The notes beneath the pieces were generated by a model that was given only the letters and a program-made list of their open reading frames with translations, was not told where the DNA came from and did no database searches. This document shows positions 50,208 through 57,845 of a stretch of DNA of 64,000 nucleotides, piece by piece; positions within the stretch are counted from its first letter, which is position 1, and each line of letters begins with the position of its first letter. The position numbers and the translations under genes are program-made. The DNA is from Streptomyces griseoruber. Its GTDB lineage: Bacteria; Actinomycetota; Actinomycetes; Streptomycetales; Streptomycetaceae. Location of the stretch: assembly GCF_001514205.1 (NCBI RefSeq), contig NZ_KQ948764.1:195882-259881 (forward strand), read 5' to 3'.

Positions 50208-50972
50208 ATGGCAGCACCGGCAACTCCCCCGCCCCGCACCGGCCTTCTCGTCGTGCAGCCGCTTCGGCGGAAGTACTGTGCGGGCTGCCGCCGGGGGCCG
50301 CAGCCGATGCTGGTGCTGGGGGAGGGCGGGGCCCGCTGCCTGGACTGCGCCGACCTGGGGCACCTGGTGTTCCTGCCGCGCGGGGACACGGCGCTGACCC
50401 GCCGGTCGCGGGAGGAGAGCGGGCTGTCGGCGGTGGTCGTGCGGTTCAACCGGCGCAAGGGGCGCTACGAGCGGCAGGGCGTCCTGGTCGAGGAGGCGGG
50501 GCTCGCCCGGGCCGAGCGGCGATGCCTGGCCGACGCCGAGGCCCGGCTGCGGCGCCGGCTGCGGGACGCGCGGCGGCGGGCCGTGGCGGACGCGCGGTTC
50601 ACGGAGGCGTTCGCGGCGGAGATCCTGCGCCTGCTGCCCGGCTGCCCGGTGGCACGGGCCCGGGAGATCGCGGCCCACGCCTCGGTGCGGGGCAGCGGGC
50701 GGGTGGGCCGTAGCGCCGCCGGGCGGGCGTTGTCCGAGGGCGCGGTGGTCTCGGCGGTCGCCGCCTCCGTACGGCATGTGGAGACGCCGTACGACGAGCT
50801 GCTGATGAACGGCGTGCCACGCAACGAGGCTCGACGGCGGATCGCCGCGCGGGTGGAGGCACGGCTGCGGGAGTGGAGGGAGGGCGGGGGCGGGGAGGGA
50901 GGGGAGGGGGAGGGGGAGGGGGAGGGGGAGGGCCCCACCCCGGTCACCGATCACATACGGGATATCACTTGA
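50208..50972 (+). CDS. DUF2293-domain protein
   Basis: 254 residues. Begins with a cysteine cluster (RRKYCAGCRRG and RCLDCADLGH) that may bind zinc, then a basic region (RFNRRKGRYERQGVLVEE) and the DUF2293 part near residues 130-215 (FTEAFAAEILRLLPGCPVARAREIAAHA, GRVGRSAAGRAL, AVAASVRHVETPYDELLMNG). The function of DUF2293 is unknown; it is common in streptomycetes. The C-terminus contains a glutamate-glycine repeat coded by a long purine tract. Confidence 0.8.
   Translation: MAAPATPPPRTGLLVVQPLRRKYCAGCRRGPQPMLVLGEGGARCLDCADLGHLVFLPRGDTALTRRSREESGLSAVVVRFNRRKGRYERQGVLVEEAGLARAERRCLADAEARLRRRLRDARRRAVADARFTEAFAAEILRLLPGCPVARAREIAAHASVRGSGRVGRSAAGRALSEGAVVSAVAASVRHVETPYDELLMNGVPRNEARRRIAARVEARLREWREGGGGEGGEGEGEGEGEGPTPVTDHIRDIT
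50872..50932 (+). repeat. G-rich purine tract, potential G-quadruplex
   Basis: From 50872 the coding strand is almost only G and A in runs such as GGGGGAGGGGGAGGGGGAG, coding for the Glu-Gly tail of the DUF2293 protein. More than ten runs of three or more Gs lie within 60 bases. Confidence 0.75.
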
Positions 50973-51023
50973 GGTGACAGGGCAGGGGCGGGCAGGATCT
51001 CCGGACGACAGGGGGAGTGCACG

Positions 51024-51509
51024 GTGACAGTGATCGATGGGCCGTATCCGATGCTCGCGCTGCTCGGCGCCGTCACGACGGGGGTGATGGCGGGGGTGTT
51101 CTGCGCGTTCTCGGTGCTGGTGATGCGGGGGCTCGCCCAGCTGCCGGCCGCGCAGGGGGTCGCCGCGATGAACGCGATCAACTCCTCGGCGATGACGCCG
51201 GTGTTCCTGGTGCTGTTCCTGGGGGCGGCGGGGCTGTGCGCGGGGATCGCCATGGTGACGTTCCTGCTGTGGCCGGACGAGGGGACGCTCCCGTTGCTGC
51301 TGGGCAGTGGGCTGTACCTGGTCGGCGCCTTCGGGGTGACCGTCATGGCGAACGTGCCGCGCAACGACAGACTGATGAAGCTGGAGCCGGGAGCGCCGGA
51401 AGCGGCGGCGTACTGGCCGACGTACGTGCGCCAGTGGACGCGCTGGAACCATGTGCGGGCGGCCACCTCGGCGGCGGCGGCGATCGTGTACGCGATGTCC
51501 CTGGTCTGA
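51024..51509 (+). CDS. DUF1772 (anthrone oxygenase-like) membrane protein
   Basis: 161 residues, GTG start at 51024 six bases after GGGGGAG. Four membrane segments: MLALLGAVTTGVMAGVFCAF, MTPVFLVLFLGAAGLCAGIA, LLLGSGLYLVGAFGVTVMAN and the last near AATSAAAAIVYAMSLV. NVPRNDRLMKL and WTRWNHVRAATS are the DUF1772 consensus. Some relatives are small oxygenases acting on anthrones in aromatic polyketide pathways, but most are uncharacterised; no polyketide genes are near. Confidence 0.88.
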   Translation: MTVIDGPYPMLALLGAVTTGVMAGVFCAFSVLVMRGLAQLPAAQGVAAMNAINSSAMTPVFLVLFLGAAGLCAGIAMVTFLLWPDEGTLPLLLGSGLYLVGAFGVTVMANVPRNDRLMKLEPGAPEAAAYWPTYVRQWTRWNHVRAATSAAAAIVYAMSLV

Positions 51510-51537
51510 ACCGGACCGATTCCGATCTGGTCCGGTT
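51509..51537 (+). terminator. Terminator after the DUF1772 gene
   Basis: AACCGGACC at 51509-51517 pairs perfectly with GGTCCGGTT at 51529-51537 over an 11-nt loop, beginning at the last base of the stop codon. The CCGGACCG and TCCGATC words recur up to about 51560, so the next stretch can form alternative hairpins. Confidence 0.7.
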
Positions 51538-51683
51538 CCGATCCGGACCGGTTCTGAGCGGCCTGGTCTCCGATCGGGCCTCGGTCCGCCTCTCGGCACA
51601 GGGGACGGACCGGACGTATCGTGGCCGAAAGAGTGCCGCCCGATGACGCTCGGCCTGTCCACGCGTACGCAAGGAAGACGCCC

Positions 51684-53171
51684 ATGGCCGATCCCAAGGG
51701 ATTCATGACCACCCCCCGCCAGGACTGGCCCCGCCGGCCGGTCGAGGAGCGGGTCCGGGACTGGGACGAGGTGTACGCCCCCGGCGCGCTCCTGCCCATC
51801 GTCAGCAAGCAGGCCGACCGCTGCATGGACTGCGGCGTCCCCTTCTGTCACGACGCGTGTCCGCTCGGCAACCTGATCCCGGAGTGGAACGACCTGGTGT
51901 CGCGGGAGGACTGGCGGGCGGCGAGCGACCGGCTGCACGCGACGAACAACTTCCCCGAGTTCACCGGACGGTTGTGTCCGGCGCCGTGCGAGGCGGGGTG
52001 CGTCCTCGCCATCAACCAGCCCGCCGTGACGATCAAGAACGTCGAGGTGGCGATCGCCGACCGGGCCTGGGCCGAGGGGTTCGCACCGCCGAACCCGCCG
52101 GACCGGCTCTCGGGGAAGACGGTGGCGGTGATCGGTTCCGGACCGACCGGGCTGGCCGCCGCGCAGCAGCTGACCCGGGCCGGGCACACGGTCGCCGTGT
52201 ACGAGAAGGACGACCGGATCGGCGGTCTCATGCGCTACGGGATCCCCGCGTTCAAGATGGAGAAGCACCATCTGGACCGGCGGATCGAGCAGATGATCGC
52301 CGAGGGGACGCGGTTCCGTACGGGGACGGCGGTGGGCCGGGACGTGGGCGCGGCGGAGCTGCGGGCGCGCTACGACGCCGTGGTGATCGCCACCGGGGCG
52401 ACGGCCTGGCGGGAACTTCCGGTGCCAGGGCGGGAGTTGGCCGGGATACATCAGGCGATGGAGTATCTGCCGCTGGCCAACCGGGTGTGCGAGGGCGATC
52501 TCGAGGTCTCGCCGATGTCGGCGGCGGGCCTGCATGTGGTGATCGTCGGCGGCGGGGACACCGGCGCGGACTGCCTGGGGACGGCGGTCCGGGAGGGCGC
52601 GGCCTCGGTGACCCAGCTGGACATCTACGCCCAGCCCGGCGCGGACCGCGACGAGGACACGGATCCCTGGCCGACGTACCCGAAGATCTACCGGCTGTCG
52701 GCCGCGCACGAGGAGGCGCGCGATCTGCGCAGTGCGCCGGCGGCCGACGCGGACGCGCGCCTGTTCGCGGCGTCCACGCTCCGCTTCACCGGGGACGAGG
52801 ACGGGCGGGTGCGGTCCTTGCATCTCGTCGAGGTGGACGCGCGGCGGCGGCCGGTGGCGGGCAGCGGGCGGGAGCTGCCCGTGGACCTGGTGCTGCTGGC
52901 GCTCGGTTTCTCCGGGCCCGACCGGGCGGACGGGCTCGTGGACCAGTTGGGGCTGACGCTCGAGCCGCGCGGCACCATCGCGCGGGACCGTGACTTCGCG
53001 ACGAACGTCCCCGGCGTGTTCGCCGCCGGGGACGCGGCACGCGGCCAGTCACTGATCGTGTGGGCGATCGCGGAGGGGCGTGCGGTGGCGGCGGCGGTGG
53101 ACCGCCGGCTCTCGGGCGGTTCGCGGCTGCCGGCGCCCATCTCTCCGTACGACCGGCCCATGAGCGTGTGA
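51684..53171 (+). CDS. gltD: Glutamate synthase small subunit-like NADPH oxidoreductase
   Basis: 495 residues from the ATG at 51684 (MADPKGFMTTPRQDW). The N-terminal iron-sulphur cysteines are in RCMDCGVPFCHDACPLGN and RLCPAPCEAGC; FAD binding is at VAVIGSGPTGLAAAQQL, with EKDDRIGGLMRYGIP after it; NADPH binding is at VVIVGGGDTGADCLG; and the C-terminal GVFAAGDAARGQSLIVWAI closes the FAD site. It would pass electrons from NADPH to a glutamate synthase large subunit. No gltB lies in the window, so either the partner is elsewhere or it serves another ferredoxin-like acceptor. Confidence 0.9.
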   Translation: MADPKGFMTTPRQDWPRRPVEERVRDWDEVYAPGALLPIVSKQADRCMDCGVPFCHDACPLGNLIPEWNDLVSREDWRAASDRLHATNNFPEFTGRLCPAPCEAGCVLAINQPAVTIKNVEVAIADRAWAEGFAPPNPPDRLSGKTVAVIGSGPTGLAAAQQLTRAGHTVAVYEKDDRIGGLMRYGIPAFKMEKHHLDRRIEQMIAEGTRFRTGTAVGRDVGAAELRARYDAVVIATGATAWRELPVPGRELAGIHQAMEYLPLANRVCEGDLEVSPMSAAGLHVVIVGGGDTGADCLGTAVREGAASVTQLDIYAQPGADRDEDTDPWPTYPKIYRLSAAHEEARDLRSAPAADADARLFAASTLRFTGDEDGRVRSLHLVEVDARRRPVAGSGRELPVDLVLLALGFSGPDRADGLVDQLGLTLEPRGTIARDRDFATNVPGVFAAGDAARGQSLIVWAIAEGRAVAAAVDRRLSGGSRLPAPISPYDRPMSV

Positions 53172-53200
53172 CGGCCCGACGGCCCCGCCGCTACGGCCGG

Positions 53201-53752
53201 TCAGCGGCGCTCGTCCGTGCCCGCCACCTTGCCCGTCGCGAGGGCCACCCGGTTCCAGGTGTTGATCGTGCAGATGAGGGCCAGCACCTGGGCCAGTTCG
53301 CGGTCGTCGAAGTGGGCGGCGGCCTCGGCGTAGACGTCGTCCGGGACGCCTCCGTCGGCGACCAGGGTGACCGCCTCGGTGAGGGCGAGGGCCGCCTGTT
53401 CCTTCTCGGTGTAGAAGTGGCGGGCTTCGCGCCAGACGGCGACCAGGTGCAGCCGGTCCTCGCTCTCGCCGGCCTTGCGGGCGTCGTTGGTGTGCATGTG
53501 CAGGCAGTACGCGCAGTGGTTGAGCAGCGAGGCGCGGATCTGGATCAGTTCGACGAGGGCGGGGTCGAGGCCCTCGCGGGCGGCGGCGTCGAGGCCGATG
53601 AGGGCGCGGAAGGCCGACCGGGCGGACTTCCCGAAGTCGAGCCGGGTCCGTGCGGCCTCGGCGGCGGCGATCGCCTCGGAGGGGCGTGCGGCAGCCGGGA
53701 GAGAGGCGGCGGGGAGAGAGGCGGTCGTGGTGTCGGTCGTGTGCGTCGTCAT
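53201..53752 (-). CDS. Carboxymuconolactone decarboxylase/AhpD-family protein
   Basis: 183 residues. VELIQIRASLLNHCAYCLHMHTNDARKAGE holds the CxxC pair and the following histidine of AhpD-like proteins, which act as alkyl hydroperoxidase or disulphide reductases. FTEKEQAALALTEAVTLV variant YTEKEQAALAL follows. The start at 53752 faces the divergent MocR regulator gene 47 bp away, suggesting that the regulator controls it. Confidence 0.9.
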   Translation of the reverse strand: MTTHTTDTTTASLPAASLPAAARPSEAIAAAEAARTRLDFGKSARSAFRALIGLDAAAREGLDPALVELIQIRASLLNHCAYCLHMHTNDARKAGESEDRLHLVAVWREARHFYTEKEQAALALTEAVTLVADGGVPDDVYAEAAAHFDDRELAQVLALICTINTWNRVALATGKVAGTDERR

Positions 53753-53799
53753 GTACGTAAACCTAGGGGCGTGAAAGACCGCCGGTAGGGTGCATTTCC

Positions 53800-55383
53800 A
53801 TGGCGGATTCGTGGGTCAATTCTGCGGAACGGATCGGTGCCGACCTGCACGTGGAGCTGTCCGGGCCGGGCGGTCGGCGGGCGGCGCTGATCGGGGCGCT
53901 GCGCGAGGCCGTGCGCAGCGGGCGGCTGGCACCGGGGACGCGGCTGCCGCCGTACCGCTCGCTCGCCGCGGATCTCGGGGTGGCGCGCAACACGGTGGCG
54001 GACGCGTACGCCGAGCTCGTGGCGGAGGGCTGGCTCACCGCGCGTCAGGGCTCGGGCACCCGGGTCGCCGACCGCGTCCACCCGCTGCGACCCGCCGAGC
54101 GGGTGCCCGTGAAGGCACCTCTACGCGCGCGTGGCCCCCGGCACGATCTGCGGCAGGGCACCCCGGACGTCTCGGCGTTCCCGCGCGCGGCCTGGCTGGC
54201 CTCCTACCGGCGGGCGCTGCAACGGGCGCCGAACGAGGTGTTCGGACCCGGTGATCCGGCCGGGCGGCGGGAGCTGCGCGAGGCCCTGACCGAGTACCTG
54301 GCACGCGCGCGTGGTGTGCGGACCGAGCCGGAGCGGATCGTGGTCTGCTCCGGCTTCGCCCACGCCCTGCGGCTGCTGTGCGGTCCGGGCGGGGTGCTGC
54401 GCGGCCCGCTCGCCGTGGAGGCGTACGGGCTGGGCTTCCACCGGGAGCTGCTGGCGGCGGCGGGGGTGCGGACGGTTCCCCTGCCGCTGGACGAGGCCGG
54501 GGCGCGCGTCGATCTGCTGGGGCGCGAGCGGGCCGTCCTGCTGACGCCCGCTCATCAGTTCCCCACCGGCGGACCGCTGCACGCGGGCCGTCGCGCGGCG
54601 GTGATCGACTGGGCACGCGCGCGGGGCGCGGTGGTGCTGGAGGACGACTACGACGGCGAGTTCCGTTACGACCGCAAGCCGGTCGGCGCCGTGCAGGGCC
54701 TCGACCCCGAGCGGGTGATCTACGTCGGCTCGGTCAGCAAGAGCCTGTCGCCCGCGCTGCGCCTCGGCTGGATGGTGCTGCCGCAGCGGTACGTCGACGC
54801 CGTCCTCGCCGCCAAGGGCGAGCGGGAGGCGTGGGCGAGCGTCCTGGACCAGCTGAGCCTGGCCGACTTCGTCGTGTCGGGGGCGTACGACCGTCATGTA
54901 CGCCGTATGCGACAGCGTTACCGGGGTCGCCGGGACCGGCTGGTGGAGGCGCTGGCGGCGCAGGCCCCGCACATCGAGGTCACCGGGGTCGCGGCGGGTC
55001 TGCACGCGGTGCTGCGTCTGCCGGCGGGCACCGAGCGGTCGGCGGTCAGGGCGGCCGCCTGGCACGGGGTCGCGCTGGACGGGCTGGCCGACTACCGGCA
55101 CCCGGAGACGGACATGGCGGCGGGGGACGGCCTGGTCGTCGGGTACGCGACGCCTTCGGAGCACGGGTACGGGGCGGCCCTGGAGGCGCTGTGCGAGGCT
55201 CTGCCGCCGCCGGGCGCGGAAACCGTCCCTGCGCACCCCGCCCCTGCGGAACCCGTCCCTGCGCACCCCGCCCCTGCGGAACCCGTCCCTGCGGAACCCG
55301 TCCCTGCCTCCGGAGGAGGCGCCGCGGGCCGTCGCCGGCCCCGGGATGAGGGCTCCGCGGGGAGGTGTGCCGGGATCCCCTGA
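53800..55383 (+). CDS. MocR/PdxR-type GntR regulator with aminotransferase domain
   Basis: 527 residues. Residues 25-95 are a GntR winged helix (LIGALREAVRSGRLAPGTRL, LAADLGVARNTVADAYAEL), followed by a class I aminotransferase-like domain with LEDDYDGEFRYDRKPVG and the PLP lysine in YVGSVSKSLSPALRLGWM. MocR proteins sense PLP or an amino compound and regulate pyridoxal or amino-acid genes. The tail after residue 470 is a repetitive Pro/Ala/Glu stretch. Divergent from the AhpD-like gene. Confidence 0.92.
   Translation: MADSWVNSAERIGADLHVELSGPGGRRAALIGALREAVRSGRLAPGTRLPPYRSLAADLGVARNTVADAYAELVAEGWLTARQGSGTRVADRVHPLRPAERVPVKAPLRARGPRHDLRQGTPDVSAFPRAAWLASYRRALQRAPNEVFGPGDPAGRRELREALTEYLARARGVRTEPERIVVCSGFAHALRLLCGPGGVLRGPLAVEAYGLGFHRELLAAAGVRTVPLPLDEAGARVDLLGRERAVLLTPAHQFPTGGPLHAGRRAAVIDWARARGAVVLEDDYDGEFRYDRKPVGAVQGLDPERVIYVGSVSKSLSPALRLGWMVLPQRYVDAVLAAKGEREAWASVLDQLSLADFVVSGAYDRHVRRMRQRYRGRRDRLVEALAAQAPHIEVTGVAAGLHAVLRLPAGTERSAVRAAAWHGVALDGLADYRHPETDMAAGDGLVVGYATPSEHGYGAALEALCEALPPPGAETVPAHPAPAEPVPAHPAPAEPVPAEPVPASGGGAAGRRRPRDEGSAGRCAGIP
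55221..55310 (+). repeat. 30-bp tandem repeat in the MocR gene tail
   Basis: Two 30-bp units (55221-55250 and 55251-55280, nearly identical; core CCGTCCCTGCGCACCCCG) followed by shortened 15-bp units. They code for repeats of PAHPAPAEPV type. In-frame expansion by slippage is likely. Confidence 0.75.
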
Positions 55384-55440
55384 CGGCCTCCCGCTGCGGG
55401 CGGTCGTCGGTCGTCAAGGGATCCCGGGGGTCCGAACTAC

Positions 55441-55524
55441 GGCTTGCGGGTTACGGCTTGCGGGCTACGGCTTGCGGGTTACGGCTTGCGGGCTACGGCT
55501 TGCGGGCTACGGCTTGCGGGCCAA
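55441..55524. repeat. Six tandem 14-bp units over the end of the methyltransferase gene
   Basis: GGCTTGCGGGYTAC (Y = T or C) repeats from 55441 to 55510, with a sixth, partial unit reading GGCTTGCGGGCC. The stop codon of the minus-strand methyltransferase (55507-55509) lies in the fifth unit. Units differ only at the T/C position. Confidence 0.9.
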
Positions 55525-56319
55525 CGCCCCGTAGCCCGGGATGACCCCGTCCTCCTGGCCCGGGACCGGCTCGCCGAGCTCGGGGTGCCAGTCGGGTACG
55601 ACCGCCACACCCGGGTCGACCAGTTCGAGGCCGTCGAAGAAGCGGCCGAACTCCTCGCGGGAGCGCAGGGCCAGGGTGACGCCCGCGGCCTTGAGTTTCT
55701 CCGTGGCCGCCGCGGACTCCTCCGGGGTGAAGTCGGCGGTGGCGTGGGTCATCATCAGGTAGCTGCCCGAGGGGAGTTCGGCGAGCAGCCGGTCGACGAG
55801 TTCGTGCGCGCCGTCCTCGTCGGGGACGAAGTGCAGCAGCGCGACCAGCGACAGGGCCACCGGCCGGGTGAGGTCCAGGGTCTTCCGGGCCCCCTCGACG
55901 ATGGTGGCCGGGTCGCGGACGTCCGCCTGGAGATACTCGGTGACCCCGTCGGGGGTGCTGCGCAGCAGTGCCGCCGCGTGGGCCAGCACGATCGGGTCGT
56001 TGTCGCAGTAGACCACGCGGGCGTCCGGCGCGATCTCCTGGGCGACCTGGTGCAGATTGGGCTCGGTGGGGATGCCCGTGCCGACGTCCAGGAACTGGCG
56101 TATGCCGTTCCCGGCCAGCCAGCGCGTGGCGCGGTGCATGAAGGCGCGGTTGACTCGTGCCATCACCGGCACGCGCGGGTCGAGCGCGAGCATCTGGCGG
56201 CCCATGGCCTCGTCGACGGGATAGTTGTCCTTGCCGCCGAGGTACCAGTCGTACATCCGCGCGGGGTGGGGCTTGCTGGTGTCGATCTCGACAGCGGGGG
56301 CGGGTTCCTGCCCGGTCAT
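55507..56319 (-). CDS. SAM-dependent methyltransferase, SAV2177/DUF574 family
   Basis: 270 residues from the ATG at 56319 with CGGAG seven bases before it. KPHPARMYDWYLGGKDNYPVD is the signature of this actinobacterial family, followed by FLDVGTGIPTEPNLHQVAQE (SAM motif), RVVYCDNDPIVLAHA and VALSLVALLHFVPDED. These genes are numerous in Streptomyces and often sit next to XRE/DUF397 pairs, as here; substrates are unknown. Follows the DUF397 gene by 126 bp on the same strand. Confidence 0.9.
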   Translation of the reverse strand: MTGQEPAPAVEIDTSKPHPARMYDWYLGGKDNYPVDEAMGRQMLALDPRVPVMARVNRAFMHRATRWLAGNGIRQFLDVGTGIPTEPNLHQVAQEIAPDARVVYCDNDPIVLAHAAALLRSTPDGVTEYLQADVRDPATIVEGARKTLDLTRPVALSLVALLHFVPDEDGAHELVDRLLAELPSGSYLMMTHATADFTPEESAAATEKLKAAGVTLALRSREEFGRFFDGLELVDPGVAVVPDWHPELGEPVPGQEDGVIPGYGALARKP

Positions 56320-56445
56320 GAAACGCTCCGTAAGACGCAACGAATAATCAAGTCAGTGCCAAATCAAGGAAGTCGAACGACAGAAACGAAGGGGACCGAA
56401 CGGGGTGGCAGGGGAGCAATCGAAAGGCAATCGATGGCGATCAGG

Positions 56446-56700
56446 TCAGGACAGCAGGAAGTCGGCATCCCCCGCCTTGGCCCCCTCGATGAAGGCCGTC
56501 ATCTCGTCGGTGGTGTAGATCAGCGCCGGACCGTCCGGGTCGGTCGACTGGCGGACGGCTATCCGGCCGTCGGCGAGCTTCATCGCCTCCAGGCAGTTGC
56601 CGCCGTTTCCGCCGCTCCAGGGCTTGTGCCAGCCTTCGCTGCCCAAGTCCCGCGCGGGCATGCCGTTGTAGACCCGTTTGCGCGGCTTGATGCGATCCAT
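56446..56700 (-). CDS. DUF397 (BldB-like/WhiJ-associated) small protein
   Basis: 84 residues. LGSEGWHKPWSGGNGGNCLE, VRQSTDPDGPALIYTTDEM and AFIEGAKAGDADFLL are the DUF397 pattern (W-S-G-N-G-CVE, D-S-K-P-G, F-xxF-xx-V-K-G-E-F). DUF397 proteins partner with the XRE-DUF5753 regulator coded just upstream and modulate its DNA binding. The ATG follows the stop codon of that regulator with no gap, so the two are translationally coupled. Confidence 0.92.
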   Translation of the reverse strand: MDRIKPRKRVYNGMPARDLGSEGWHKPWSGGNGGNCLEAMKLADGRIAVRQSTDPDGPALIYTTDEMTAFIEGAKAGDADFLLS

Positions 56701-57561
56701 TCACAGCTCCTTGCGGAAATCCCTGAGGATCTCCTTCGTGCGATGTGCAGTAGCGGCCTGCGCCGCCATGCGGTCCATGACCTCGAGATGGGTCGCCACC
56801 TCGGTGCGCGCGTCGAGATAGACGGCGCCGGTCAAGTACTCGCTGTAGACCATGTCCGGAAGCTCCGGCATGGCGAATCGGAACAGCACGAAGGGCCCGT
56901 AGGTGCCGGGGTGCGGTCCGTTCGAGAACGGGGCCACCTGAAGCGTCACATGGGGCAGCTTCGTCGCCTCGAGCAGTTTGTCGATCTGCGCGCGCATCAC
57001 CTCCGGGCCGCCCACCGGGCGGCGCAGCACCGTCTCGTCCATCACGACCCACAGCCGGGGCGCGTCCTCACGAGTGAGCAGTTCCTGGCGTTGCATGCGC
57101 AGGTCGACGAGACGCTGGATGTCCTCCGGCCGGGTCTGGCCGATGGCACCGGACTTCAGGACCCCGCGCGCGTAGTCCTCGGTCTGGAGCAGACCGGGGA
57201 CGAAGTGCGGTTCGTACTGGCGGATCAGGGCGGCCGCGCCCTCCAGACTGACGTGCATCGAGAACCAGCCGGGCAGGACGTCGTGGAAACGCTGCCACCA
57301 GCCGGGCCTGTTGGCCTCCTCGGCCAGCCGCAGGAACCCCTCGGCCTCCTCGTCGGTGACGCCGTAGGCCTTCAGCAGCAGCTGGAGATACGGGATCTTG
57401 AGGCCGACCTCGGCCATCTCCATCCGGCGGACGGTGGCAGGGGCGACCCGAAGAATGCGGGCGGCCTCCTCACGCTTGAGCCCTGCGCGTTCCCGCAGGT
57501 CCAGCAGGCGCCGGCCGAGGACAACCTGTCCGACGGTCGGCGCGGACCGCGGTTCGCTCAC
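56701..57561 (-). CDS. XRE-family regulator with DUF5753 domain (WhiJ-like)
   Basis: 286 residues, GTG start at 57561 after GGAGGTGGAGC. Residues 15-75 are the helix-turn-helix (LLDLRERAGLKREEAARILR, VAPATVRRMEMAEVGLKIPY). The rest is DUF5753 (YEPHFVPGLLQTEDYARGVL, LTREDAPRLWVVMDETVLRR, LQVAPFSNGPHPGTYGPFVL), the presumed sensor. WhiJ-type proteins repress developmental genes until their DUF397 partner relieves them. The partner follows directly; a HATPase gene, the third usual member, diverges from it. Confidence 0.93.
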   Translation of the reverse strand: MSEPRSAPTVGQVVLGRRLLDLRERAGLKREEAARILRVAPATVRRMEMAEVGLKIPYLQLLLKAYGVTDEEAEGFLRLAEEANRPGWWQRFHDVLPGWFSMHVSLEGAAALIRQYEPHFVPGLLQTEDYARGVLKSGAIGQTRPEDIQRLVDLRMQRQELLTREDAPRLWVVMDETVLRRPVGGPEVMRAQIDKLLEATKLPHVTLQVAPFSNGPHPGTYGPFVLFRFAMPELPDMVYSEYLTGAVYLDARTEVATHLEVMDRMAAQAATAHRTKEILRDFRKEL

Positions 57562-57784
57562 GCTCCACCTCCACGAAGGGCCCCGGCCGCCCGGTCGTCT
57601 CGGCCGCGCTGGGCGCAGCCCCGACCGGCCGGTGACGGAACGAATCCTGACAGCCTTACGGCGCCATTCGAAGACCTATTCGAACGATCTGTACGACTAC
57701 GTACGGATGCCCGGTGATCCCAACTGGCGCCGCTCAACATGCTGTTGCGAGCAGTGTGCCACGGCCCTCCACCGCGTCACACAG

Positions 57785-57820
57785 CACTCTGCATTTTTCA
57801 GAGTGACACTTGCCAAGTGT
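57785..57820. promoter_or_regulatory. Two adjacent inverted repeats, likely operator of the XRE regulator
   Basis: CACTCTG-7 nt-CAGAGTG at 57785-57805 is followed immediately by ACACTTGCCAAGTGT at 57806-57820, a perfect 7-1-7 palindrome. They sit 26 bp before the HATPase start in the 284-bp divergent gap, where the XRE product would be expected to bind. The remainder of the gap holds no gene. Confidence 0.55.
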
Positions 57821-57845
57821 TCACGGCGCGGCGATAGTGGCAAGC

